Origin: a bacterium
GTDB taxonomy: Bacteria > UBP15 > UBA6099
Direction: 5' to 3'
NCBI GenBank assembly: GCA_029564595.1
Contig: JAKQPS010000157.1
Location: forward strand, 1-64,000
Length of the DNA: 64,000 nt
Positions 6,171 through 13,858 of this stretch are shown here, piece by piece. Both the position numbers and the translations under genes were made by a program. Under the pieces are notes generated by a model that made no database searches, was not told the DNA's origin, and worked only from the letters and a program-made list of their open reading frames with translations. Every line of letters begins with the position of its first letter. The stretch's first letter is position 1.

Positions 6171-9100
6171 ATGTATCTGAAATCGGTGTCAATGTTCGGA
6201 TTCAAGACGTTCGCCCGCCGGACGGTCTTTGAGTTCCGCGAGGGCGTCACCGCGGTGGTCGGCCCGAACGGAAGCGGAAAAAGCAATCTGGTGGACGCGA
6301 TAACGTGGGCGCTCGGCGAACAGAGCATGCGCTCGATCCGGGGCCGCAAACTCGAAGAGGTCGTCTACCACGGCAGCGCCAGCCGCAAGCCCCTCGGCTT
6401 CGCCGAGGTCGTCCTAACTTTCGACAACGACGACGGCTATTTCCCGCTCCCTCAGAGCGAAATATCCATAACCAGAAGGTACTTCAAATCCGGCGAGAGC
6501 GAGTTTGCCATCAACAACGAGCCTTGCAGGCTCAAGGATATTCAGGAACTTCTCATCGACACCGGACTGTCCACCACCAACTATTCGATTATCAATCAGG
6601 GCGACGTCGAATACGTCATCGACCTGTCTCCATCGCAGAGGCGCGAGATATTCGACGAGGCCGCCGGAATAAATAAATATAAAATCGAAAAAACGAAAAC
6701 GCTGTCGAAAATCAAAGACACGAATATCAACATCTCCCGGCTGAAAGACATACTGACTGAGATATCCGAATCGCTGGGGCCGTTGAAAGAGCAGGCGGAA
6801 AAGGCGAAACGGTATGACGAGATAGTGGAGGAGATGGAACGGCTGAAGCTGGGCGTCTTCGCGTCCGAGATAAGGCGTCTGAAGAGCCGCTTGGAACAGC
6901 TTTCCGCCGAGGGAGAAGGTCTTAAGGCAAAGAGGGCGGAAGGGTTGAAGAAAGTCGGCGAGCTGAGGCAGTCGCGGGAGAACGTCGGAGCGGGGATAGA
7001 CGGAGCGCGGGCGGAAATCGACTCGGCGCTGCGCGAATTGGCGGACATCGGCTCGAAGCTGGCGCGCGCGGAGGAATCCGCGAGGTTGCTGGCCCGCGCG
7101 GTGGAAGACGCGGACAGAAGGGCCGCCGCCGCCGACGTTGAAAAGACTGACATCTCAAAACAGGAGCAAACTCTAGAAAAAGATATAAAAGACCTTAGCG
7201 CGAAAGCCGAGCAGAAAAAACGCCGGCTCGAAGAAGCCGCCGCAGAGCTTGAAAGCGCGACGAAACAGTCCTCCGACGACCTGAAACTGAATAGGAAAGA
7301 GCTGACGGAGAAACGCGACGGGTTGCTGCCGGAAGCGGAGGAATTGAAGAAGATAGAGGCGCGGCTGGCGGGCGAACTGGCGGTGGCGAAGGACAGGCTG
7401 GCCGGGATGTCGGCGCGGGTGAAGTCCCTGACCGCCGCCCGGGATTCGGCGCGGGACAGGCTGGCTTCGGCGCGCGAACGGGGCAAGTCCGAGAGCGAAA
7501 AAGTTTCGCTATTTGAAAAGCAAATCCGCGAAAAAGAATCGCAGGCGGAAAAGCTTCGCGCTGGCATCGAGGAAACTTCCGCCGGGCGGGATAAAGCGCG
7601 GGCGGCGCTTGATGCGGTCGTCGCGGAGCGCAACGCTTTGTCTGCGCGGGTCGAAGCTATCGAACGCGTAGCGGGCCTGATGGCCGTGAGCGAAAAAGGA
7701 AAACAAACCGCCCGGCTCGCTGACGAGATTGAGATCAAAACCGGGTTCGAGCCTGCCGCGCGCCGCGCTCTGAATGAGCTTTTTAACGCTTCAATTTCGA
7801 CTTCCGCAGACATAGGGAAAGCGCTCGAAGAGGCCGCCGACAGCGGGGCCGCGAGGCTGATTCTCGACTGGTTTGCCGGAGCCGGAGCGGCGGCGGCGGA
7901 GGCTCTCACAAAGAAAAAATGGGCGAAACGGCTCCTGTCGGACGCGGTGTCGGTCAAACCGGGCGCGCCGAAGGAGTTGCTGAATGTATTCTCAATGTTC
8001 GCGCTCGCGGACACCGACGCGGAGATGAAAGAGGCGATTTCGGAACTGCCTCCGGGGGCCGGGGTTGTGAGGGCGGACGGAGCGGCGTGTTTCATCAACG
8101 GGACGTTGTTCACGGGCGAGGCTCTGCCTACCAGCGAGGCTGCAAGAGAGCGCGTGGCCGAGCTTAAGTCTGAACTCGAAAAGAAGAACGCGGAAGTCAA
8201 GGCGGGCCGCGCCGCGCGCGAAGAAGCTGAAAAGAAATACGCGGCCATGAGGACGTCGTCCGAAGAGGCTGGAAAAGAATTTAACAAATTGAATATCGAA
8301 CTGGCTGCGGCGCGCGAGCGCGCTGCGGCGGCTGTGGAGCGCGTCGAGATTCTGACGAAAGACCTAGAATCGGCGGAAAAAGCGCTGGCCGATTTCGCGT
8401 CGTCCGGGGGCGGCTCCGAGTCGGATGTCGCAAAACTGGAATCCGAATTCCGGAATGTTTCTGAAAAGAGAAAAGATATTGAGTCGGATTTAAAGTCGGC
8501 GCAGTGCGGGCTGGACGAGATTGCGGACGCTTTCAGGAAACGGGAGATGCGCGAGGTGGACTTGCGCGTCGAGATGGGAGAACTGAGGCGGGAGATAGAG
8601 GCGGCGGGCGACGCGGAGAAGTACAGGCAGGCGGAGTTGGAGCGGGCGCGCAGGAGAAGCGGGGACATTGAAGCGGAGAAGTCAAAACTGTCTGCGGACA
8701 GGCAGCGCACATCCGAAGAGATGAAGGCGGGCGAGGCGCTGGCAAAAGAGCTTGGGGCGTCGCGCGCGGCGGCGGAATCCGCGCTCGCGCAGAAACGTGC
8801 CGCGCTCAAAGGCATGGAAGACGAAAGCCTGAGGCTGCGCGGAGAGATACACGCCGTCGAAACCCGGCTTGAAGAGTTGAAAGAGGCGATGCTCGACAGC
8901 GAGATGAAGTGCGCGCGCGCGGAAACGCAACTCGAAGAGATAAGAAGGCAGTTCTCTGAGGAGTTCGACGATGTCTCCGAGGAGCGGGCGCTCGAAGAGA
9001 CTGCCGACGGCGGCCCAGCGGGAAAAGGACGCTACCTCGCTCTGAAAAAAGAGCTTGAGACGCTTCAGCCGGTGAACATGCTGGCTATCGGCGAATATGA

Positions 9101-9659
9101 GGAGAAGTCCAACAGATTCGACCTGCTGAGCGAACAGATAGGCGACCTCGAAGACGCGCGCGCGACTCTGCTCGACATCGTGAACGAGTACGACGACCGC
9201 AGCAGGTCGCAGTTCATGGAGACGTTCGAGCGGGTGCGTGAAAAATTTCAGGAGACGTTCGTCGAGATGTTCGGCGGCGGCGAGGCGGAGCTGATGCTTG
9301 TCGGCGACGGCGATCCGCTCGAATCGGGCGTGGATGTTTCCGTGCAGGTGCCCGGCAAGAGGATGAGGGCGATAACCCTTCTGTCCGGCGGCGAAAAAGC
9401 CCTTTGCGCGCTGGTTCTGATTTTCTCCATACTCAAAGTGAAACCCAGCCCGTTCTACGTGCTCGACGAGGTTGACGCCGGGCTTGACGAAAGCAATATT
9501 GTGCGGTTCCGCGAAATGCTGAAAAAACATTCGACCAACAGCCAGTTTCTGGTCGTCACCCACAACAAGGGAACGCTGGTGGGAGCCGACCAATTGTTCG
9601 GCATAACAATGGACAAACAGGAAGGATACTCGAAGCTCCTTACGGTATCCATGGAATAA
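6171..9659 (+). CDS. smc: chromosome segregation/condensation ATPase SMC
   Basis: 1162-residue SMC. The N-terminal Walker A GPNGSGKSNLVDAITWALGE (about residues 32-51) is followed by a long coiled coil, a hinge near 500-660, a second coiled coil, then signature LLSGGEKALCAL and Walker B YVLDEVDAGLD near the C-terminus. Works as a homodimer with kleisin ScpA and ScpB, which are not in this window. The coiled coils are extremely Ala/Glu/Arg rich, which generates a long empty antisense frame. Start supported by AAGG 6 nt upstream and the family-typical YLKSVSMFGFKTFA. Confidence 0.97.
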   Translation: MYLKSVSMFGFKTFARRTVFEFREGVTAVVGPNGSGKSNLVDAITWALGEQSMRSIRGRKLEEVVYHGSASRKPLGFAEVVLTFDNDDGYFPLPQSEISITRRYFKSGESEFAINNEPCRLKDIQELLIDTGLSTTNYSIINQGDVEYVIDLSPSQRREIFDEAAGINKYKIEKTKTLSKIKDTNINISRLKDILTEISESLGPLKEQAEKAKRYDEIVEEMERLKLGVFASEIRRLKSRLEQLSAEGEGLKAKRAEGLKKVGELRQSRENVGAGIDGARAEIDSALRELADIGSKLARAEESARLLARAVEDADRRAAAADVEKTDISKQEQTLEKDIKDLSAKAEQKKRRLEEAAAELESATKQSSDDLKLNRKELTEKRDGLLPEAEELKKIEARLAGELAVAKDRLAGMSARVKSLTAARDSARDRLASARERGKSESEKVSLFEKQIREKESQAEKLRAGIEETSAGRDKARAALDAVVAERNALSARVEAIERVAGLMAVSEKGKQTARLADEIEIKTGFEPAARRALNELFNASISTSADIGKALEEAADSGAARLILDWFAGAGAAAAEALTKKKWAKRLLSDAVSVKPGAPKELLNVFSMFALADTDAEMKEAISELPPGAGVVRADGAACFINGTLFTGEALPTSEAARERVAELKSELEKKNAEVKAGRAAREEAEKKYAAMRTSSEEAGKEFNKLNIELAAARERAAAAVERVEILTKDLESAEKALADFASSGGGSESDVAKLESEFRNVSEKRKDIESDLKSAQCGLDEIADAFRKREMREVDLRVEMGELRREIEAAGDAEKYRQAELERARRRSGDIEAEKSKLSADRQRTSEEMKAGEALAKELGASRAAAESALAQKRAALKGMEDESLRLRGEIHAVETRLEELKEAMLDSEMKCARAETQLEEIRRQFSEEFDDVSEERALEETADGGPAGKGRYLALKKELETLQPVNMLAIGEYEEKSNRFDLLSEQIGDLEDARATLLDIVNEYDDRSRSQFMETFERVREKFQETFVEMFGGGEAELMLVGDGDPLESGVDVSVQVPGKRMRAITLLSGGEKALCALVLIFSILKVKPSPFYVLDEVDAGLDESNIVRFREMLKKHSTNSQFLVVTHNKGTLVGADQLFGITMDKQEGYSKLLTVSME

Positions 9660-9664
9660 CAACC

Positions 9665-10585
9665 ATGTTCGACAGATTGAAGAAGGGTCTCAAGAAGACC
9701 AGCGACAGCTTACGGCATAAAATTTCAGCCGCCATAGGGCGGGCGGTGAAGATAGACGACGAGTTCTGCGAGAGGCTGGAAGAGGCTTTGCTGCTTTCAG
9801 ACGTTGGCGCGTCGACCGCCGCGCTTATCGTGGATGAAATCAAGAGCAAGGCGATGGAAAAGCGCCCGGCGGACGCGGAGGCTCTAAACGCGCTCGTCGT
9901 GGACATACTCGCCGAGATACTCGAATCGGGGGCGGCCGCCGAACCGCTGGCCCCCGGCCTGAACGTCGTCATGATGATGGGCGTGAACGGCTCCGGAAAA
10001 ACCACGACGATAGGCAAGTTGGCAATGCGCTACAAAGCCGAAGGGCGCAAGGTGATGCTGGCGGCGTGCGACACGTTCCGGGCGGCGGCTTCCGAGCAGC
10101 TTGAGATATGGGCCAAGCGGTCGGACGTGCCGATAATAAGGCAGAGGGAAGGCGCGGACCCGTCGGCGGTCATGTACGACGCGATACAGGCCGCGCGCGC
10201 GCGCGGCGCAGACCTGCTTATCGCCGACACCGCCGGACGCCTTCACACCCAGTCCAACCTCATGCGCGAACTGCAGAAAATCCAGCGCGTGGCTGTGGAA
10301 AAAGCCGGGGTCGAGAACTTCAGGGCGTGGCTCGTCCTCGACTCGACCATCGGAAGAAACTCGTACAATCAGGTTCAGCAGTTCGGACAGGCCGTCCCTG
10401 TGGACGCGTTGGTGCTGACCAAGATGGACGGAACGGCGCGCGGCGGCGTCGTGTTCTCCATACTCAAGGAATGGCGCATGCCGATAATGTTCGTCGGCGT
10501 CGGAGAAAAGATGGAAGACCTGCTCCCGTTCAACGCCTCGGAATTTTCCCGCGCTCTCCTCGGCGACGCCGTTGATCCGGCCTGA
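9665..10585 (+). CDS. ftsY: signal recognition particle receptor FtsY
   Basis: SRP receptor GTPase that docks ribosome-nascent chains at the membrane. 306 residues, essentially the NG domain with only a short basic amphipathic N-terminus (FDRLKKGLKKTSDSL) and no acidic A domain, as in many non-enteric bacteria. GTPase motifs: G1 MGVNGSGKTTTIGKLA, DTFRAAA, DTAGRLHTQSNLM, TKMDGTARGG. The usual LDATTGQNAL block reads LDSTIGRNSY, a mild deviation. Starts 5 nt after smc, with only a weak SD, so it is probably coupled. Confidence 0.96.
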   Translation: MFDRLKKGLKKTSDSLRHKISAAIGRAVKIDDEFCERLEEALLLSDVGASTAALIVDEIKSKAMEKRPADAEALNALVVDILAEILESGAAAEPLAPGLNVVMMMGVNGSGKTTTIGKLAMRYKAEGRKVMLAACDTFRAAASEQLEIWAKRSDVPIIRQREGADPSAVMYDAIQAARARGADLLIADTAGRLHTQSNLMRELQKIQRVAVEKAGVENFRAWLVLDSTIGRNSYNQVQQFGQAVPVDALVLTKMDGTARGGVVFSILKEWRMPIMFVGVGEKMEDLLPFNASEFSRALLGDAVDPA

Positions 10586-10661
10586 AACTGAAAAACCGAA
10601 AAAATCCGAAAATACCGCGAAAAAGTTTTCGCCTTTGGCGATTGGGGAAAAACCCTTTGAA

Positions 10662-10686
10662 CCCGAATCCTTCATTAGGATTCGGG
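10662..10686 (-). repeat. family A terminal hairpin alone, inverted; possible ftsY terminator
   Basis: CCCGAATCC (10662-10670), 7-nt loop TTCATTA, GGATTCGGG (10678-10686), followed by ATTATTATC. The 9-bp stem is identical to copy 1 at 130-154, and the loop matches the reverse complement of that copy's loop in six of seven positions. The element is therefore in the opposite orientation and lacks the rest of the repeat. It may serve as an intrinsic terminator for the smc-ftsY operon. Confidence 0.55.
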
Positions 10687-10716
10687 ATTATTATCAACCC
10701 AAAGAGCGACAGACGA

Positions 10717-10747
10717 TTGACAACAAGACCGCTCGATATGATATAGT
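10717..10747 (+). promoter_or_regulatory. candidate promoter upstream of the NfeD/flotillin genes
   Basis: TTGACA at 10717-10722, then an AT-rich TATGATATAGTAT stretch at 10737-10749. The best -10 candidates give spacers of 14 or 19 nt, so the exact hexamer is unclear. The distance to the next gene start (11008) is about 260 nt. Confidence 0.3.
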
Positions 10748-11007
10748 ATCTTCAAGCGAGAACAGCACGAATAACGGAGGCGTAAATAGGCGGCTGACTC
10801 TTCCTGTATTATCAATAGTGTTATTTGGTTATTCTAGTTGTTCAGTTTTGATACGATTCATATCGCGGTATCAGATGGAAACAGTGAATAAAAGAATCGC
10901 TTTATCACTACAGACGCCACATCAAGGAAAATGACGCTATCATTTATTGACTTTTTAGATATTTACGAATAACGTTAAGCAATATTCTTGTTTATGAAGG
11001 TGAAAAA

Positions 11008-11577
11008 ATGGAAGCATGGTGGGGTGCGTTAAGCTCTTTTGAAAAGGTGTTTTGGGCTGTTGCTGTCGTATTCTCGGTGTTCTTCTTGCTCCAACTCATA
11101 TTCACTTTCGCAGGGGGCGACGACATCGACTCCGGGGACGTAGATCCGAGTAGCGACACGCATAGCGATTTATTTCTTGGTTTTTTCACCATCAGAAACA
11201 TGGTGGCGTTTTTTCTCGGTTTCTCTTGGTTTGGTTTGGCCTGCTTGGAGAAAGGCTTGTCGAAGTCGCTCACGGTAATCATCGCCGGTGTTTGCGGCGT
11301 TGGAACCGTAGCGCTGGTGATGCTGCTTATGAAAGGGCTTTCTTCCATGAAAAGCAGCGGAACTTTGTCGCTGAAAAACGCCATCGGAAAAGAAGGCTCT
11401 GTAACAATAGCAGTGCCAGAAAATATGAATGGAAGAGGTAAGATAAATATTGTCCTTCAGGGAAGGTTGGTAGAGCTTGATGCGGCAACAAAGGGAGCTA
11501 GGCTAAATAAGGGAGAACAGGTAAAAGTAACAGAGACGATCGGGGATCAAACCTTGGTGATTGAAAAAATCAAATAA
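11008..11577 (+). CDS. NfeD-like membrane protein, partner of the flotillin
   Basis: 189 residues with three or four hydrophobic helices (about 10-35, 58-75, 82-108) and a C-terminal soluble domain (about 120-189) of the OB-fold type: IGKEGSVTIAVPENMNGRGKINIVLQGR and GEQVKVTETIGDQTLVIEKI. This is the layout of short NfeD proteins (B. subtilis YuaF), which pair with flotillins in membrane microdomains. SD GAAGGTG precedes the ATG. The flotillin gene starts 23 nt after its stop, supporting a two-gene operon. Confidence 0.8.
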   Translation: MEAWWGALSSFEKVFWAVAVVFSVFFLLQLIFTFAGGDDIDSGDVDPSSDTHSDLFLGFFTIRNMVAFFLGFSWFGLACLEKGLSKSLTVIIAGVCGVGTVALVMLLMKGLSSMKSSGTLSLKNAIGKEGSVTIAVPENMNGRGKINIVLQGRLVELDAATKGARLNKGEQVKVTETIGDQTLVIEKIK

Positions 11578-11600
11578 AGATATTGGCGGGGGAATATTAA

Positions 11601-13178
11601 ATGTACATGCTTATCGGTCTTGTTGTAGTGGCAGTTGTGCTTTTCGCGACTTTGCTCGCCGCGATGACAAGGTACCGGCGGTGTCCGTCGGACCAGATCA
11701 TGGTCGTTTATGGGAAAGTGGCGAAGGGTCAAACATCGAAGTGCATACATGGTGGCGCGTCGTTCGTCTGGCCGCTTTTTCAGGCTTGCGAGTATCTTGA
11801 CCTCACCCCGATGACAATCGACATCGGCCTGAAAAACGCGCTGTCGAATCAGAATATAAGGGTGGATGTCCCATCTCGATTCACCATAGGGATTTCCACC
11901 AATCCATCGGTTATGACTGTAGCAGCCGAACGCCTTCTCAGCATGAGCAGGGAGCAAATTGAGGAGAACGCCAAAGACATTATTTTCGGGCAACTCCGCG
12001 CGACTATAGCAACAATGAGCATTGAAGAGATCAATGCGAAACGTGAAAAGTTCGAAGAAGAAGTGATGAAAAATGTCGAGACGGAGCTAGAGAAGCTCGG
12101 CCTCAAGTTAATAAATGTGAATATCACCGATATTTCCGATGAATCTGGATACATTGAGGCGTTAGGGAAAAAAGCGGCTGCCGAGGCCATAAACAAAGCC
12201 AAGGTGGAAGTGGCCCAGCAGGAAAGAGACGGAAAAACAGGCGAAGCGAACGCGCAACAGCAGATGCGCGTAAATATCGCCAATGCCGAAAAAGACGGAT
12301 TGACCGGCGAGGCGAACGCGCAACAGCAGATGCGCGTCAATATTGCCAATGCCGAAAGAGACGGAAAAACCGGCGAAGCGAACGCGCAACAGCAGATGCG
12401 AGTTAACATTGCCGATGCTGAAAGAGACGGCAAAACCGGCGAGGCGAACGCGCAACAGCAGATGCGAGTTAACGTTGCAAAAGCCAACGCCGAAGCCATT
12501 AAAGGAGAGAACACCGCTAAAGTAGTCGAGGCCAACTCGCACGCTGACAGACGAGAAGCGGAAGCCGAAGCGGAGAGAAAAGCCGTCGCTGCGGAAAAAA
12601 CAAAAGCCGCCGAGGCCGCCACCCTAGCCTACATAGCCGAGAAAAAGGCGGAGGAAGCAAGGGCGGATAGAGAGAAGTCCACTCGAAAAGCCGATGTGAT
12701 TGTGCCGGCTGAGATAGAGAAAGAAAAATTAATCATAGAAGCGGAAGCGGCAAAGGAACAACAGACGCTCAAAGGACAGGGAGAAGGAGCGGAAATAAGA
12801 GAGCGGCTAAGCGGAGAAGCGGCTGGCATTCAGGAAATACTCAAAAAGAAAGCCGAGGGTTTCGCGGAGATGGTAAAAGCCGCGAACGGCGACGCGGAAA
12901 AAGCCGCCATGTTGCTCATAGTGGAGCAGTTGCCGGAAATCGTGAGAGCGCAGGCTGAGGCTATCAGCAAAATTAAATTCGACAAGATCGTAGTGTGGGA
13001 CAGCGGCAGCGGCAATGGCGGCGGCTCGACCGCGTCCAACTGGTTGGGCAGTTTCACGAAAATGTTGCCCGCGATGCACGATGTCTGCGAGATGGCCGGA
13101 GTCAGTCTTCCCGAATTTCTTGGAAAAATTAAAGAGCAGGAAAATTCGGAAAACAATCCGGACGCCCCTAAAGCATAA
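11601..13178 (+). CDS. flotillin-like SPFH-domain protein with tandem repeats
   Basis: 525 residues. One N-terminal membrane helix (about 2-22) is followed by an SPFH/band-7 domain (about 25-190) with the flotillin-typical ISDESGYIEALGKKAAAEAINKAKVEVA junction split across it. A long Ala/Glu-rich coiled coil follows (about 190-430), then a Gly/Ser-containing tail. Within the coiled coil a 22-residue unit (AERDGKTGEANAQQQMRVNI plus two) is repeated four times. Flotillins organise detergent-resistant membrane patches. SD GGCGGGGG lies 7 nt before the ATG. Transcribed with the NfeD-like gene. Confidence 0.88.
   Translation: MYMLIGLVVVAVVLFATLLAAMTRYRRCPSDQIMVVYGKVAKGQTSKCIHGGASFVWPLFQACEYLDLTPMTIDIGLKNALSNQNIRVDVPSRFTIGISTNPSVMTVAAERLLSMSREQIEENAKDIIFGQLRATIATMSIEEINAKREKFEEEVMKNVETELEKLGLKLINVNITDISDESGYIEALGKKAAAEAINKAKVEVAQQERDGKTGEANAQQQMRVNIANAEKDGLTGEANAQQQMRVNIANAERDGKTGEANAQQQMRVNIADAERDGKTGEANAQQQMRVNVAKANAEAIKGENTAKVVEANSHADRREAEAEAERKAVAAEKTKAAEAATLAYIAEKKAEEARADREKSTRKADVIVPAEIEKEKLIIEAEAAKEQQTLKGQGEGAEIRERLSGEAAGIQEILKKKAEGFAEMVKAANGDAEKAAMLLIVEQLPEIVRAQAEAISKIKFDKIVVWDSGSGNGGGSTASNWLGSFTKMLPAMHDVCEMAGVSLPEFLGKIKEQENSENNPDAPKA
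12222..12485 (+). repeat. four tandem 66-bp repeats inside the flotillin gene
   Basis: Units begin at GAAAGAGAC/GAAAAAGAC at 12222, 12288, 12354 and 12420, exactly 66 bp apart, and are nearly identical in DNA. The unit is in frame and encodes 22 residues, so gain or loss of a unit only changes coiled-coil length. Confidence 0.9.
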
Positions 13179-13237
13179 CCAAGTCTCGCTCTGAAAAATG
13201 GGTGAATGACAGATTATGCCTATTTATGATTTGTTTT

Positions 13238-13302
13238 TACCCATCTCACACCCGCAACGGGGTTGTGGGTGGCGCCCAGCGCAATGGGTAGAATCATCTA
13301 AT
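13238..13302 (+). repeat. nested-hairpin element, family B, copy 2
   Basis: Outer inverted repeat TACCCAT (13238-13244)/ATGGGTA (13284-13290); inner hairpin CACCCGCAAC (13249-13258)/GTTGTGGGTG (13262-13271) with one G-T pair; second hairpin GCGC-CCA-GCGC (13272-13282); then GAATCATCTAAT (13291-13302). Same architecture and trailing motif as 167-251 with different stem sequences. Lies between the flotillin gene and the orphan membrane protein. Confidence 0.55.
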
Positions 13303-13334
13303 AATATGTATAATTGTGAAGGGGCATATTAGCA

Positions 13335-13730
13335 ATGTTATTCTTATTGTTAATATTTTCAGCGGGTGGTATCGAAGTCGCATACAATGTGGTAAAGAAA
13401 AGACATCGCGCGTTTAAAAATTTAGCATTTATAAATGTTCTTGTGGCAGCGTTCGTCATGATGCTCACAAGAGATGTGTCTGGTGAACATCTATCATTTA
13501 ATCTTTGCATAAATCCTATTGCTTTGATTGTTTTTGTTGCAAATCTCATTATCTTCAATAAATACTATTTATCGTTGGCGATCAAGACAAGAAAAGAAAA
13601 CATTGCGTTTGAGCAAAATCATCTTGATGGACAAGATGTAAATGTTGCCATAAAGGTTGTTGCGGCTATAAGCTATATTTTATTATATTTTGCCATTGTA
13701 TACATGATATTAACAGGAAACAATGGGTAG
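13335..13730 (+). CDS. orphan small membrane protein
   Basis: 131 residues with about three hydrophobic segments (about 1-18, 26-45, 55-75) plus a C-terminal one (about 103-127), separated by basic loops such as KKRHRAFKN and KTRKEN. I do not recognise a family. AT-rich codon use unlike the neighbours, no strong SD (GGGGCATATTAGCA before the ATG), and the family B element directly upstream suggest recently acquired or weakly constrained DNA. Could be spurious, but the regular alternation of hydrophobic helices argues for a real protein. Confidence 0.45.
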   Translation: MLFLLLIFSAGGIEVAYNVVKKRHRAFKNLAFINVLVAAFVMMLTRDVSGEHLSFNLCINPIALIVFVANLIIFNKYYLSLAIKTRKENIAFEQNHLDGQDVNVAIKVVAAISYILLYFAIVYMILTGNNG

Positions 13731-13858
13731 TGACTGCGAGAAAAACGGACATTCGTCGCGAAAAGCTGGCACGGCGAGATGGTTAAAATCAAACAGCGCT
13801 TCGTATAAGGATATCGTTTTAAGAATTTGATAATTGAACAGTGTTGAGTGAATCCGGC

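Larger units (their letters stand above)
10586..11007. other. 422-bp intergenic region with hairpins
   Basis: Contains a short hairpin GCGAAAA/TTTTCGC (about 10619-10634), the family A hairpin at 10662-10686 and a promoter-like segment near 10717-10747. A 120-codon open frame crosses it (10572-10934), but it overlaps the end of ftsY, includes the repeat hairpin and has no protein-like composition, so I do not call it a gene. Confidence 0.5.

Noticed and set aside
6596-8815. 739-codon antisense frame in smc
   Set aside because: Product of the GC-rich, Ala/Glu/Arg coiled-coil codons; a Ser/Ala-rich translation with no domain.
10572-10934. 120-codon open frame after ftsY
   Set aside because: It overlaps the end of ftsY, runs through the family A hairpin and a promoter-like segment, and has no SD or protein-like pattern.
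12222-12485. CRISPR-like regular repeats
   Set aside because: The units are contiguous, in frame and without spacers; it is an internal protein repeat.
12162-12542. Antisense frame with internal repeats
   Set aside because: The repeats are the mirror of the flotillin 66-bp units; no independent evidence of coding.
13750-13800. Sigma54-type promoter (TGGCACGGCGAGATGG)
   Set aside because: The GC element at the -12 position is absent and there is no gene in the right orientation close by.
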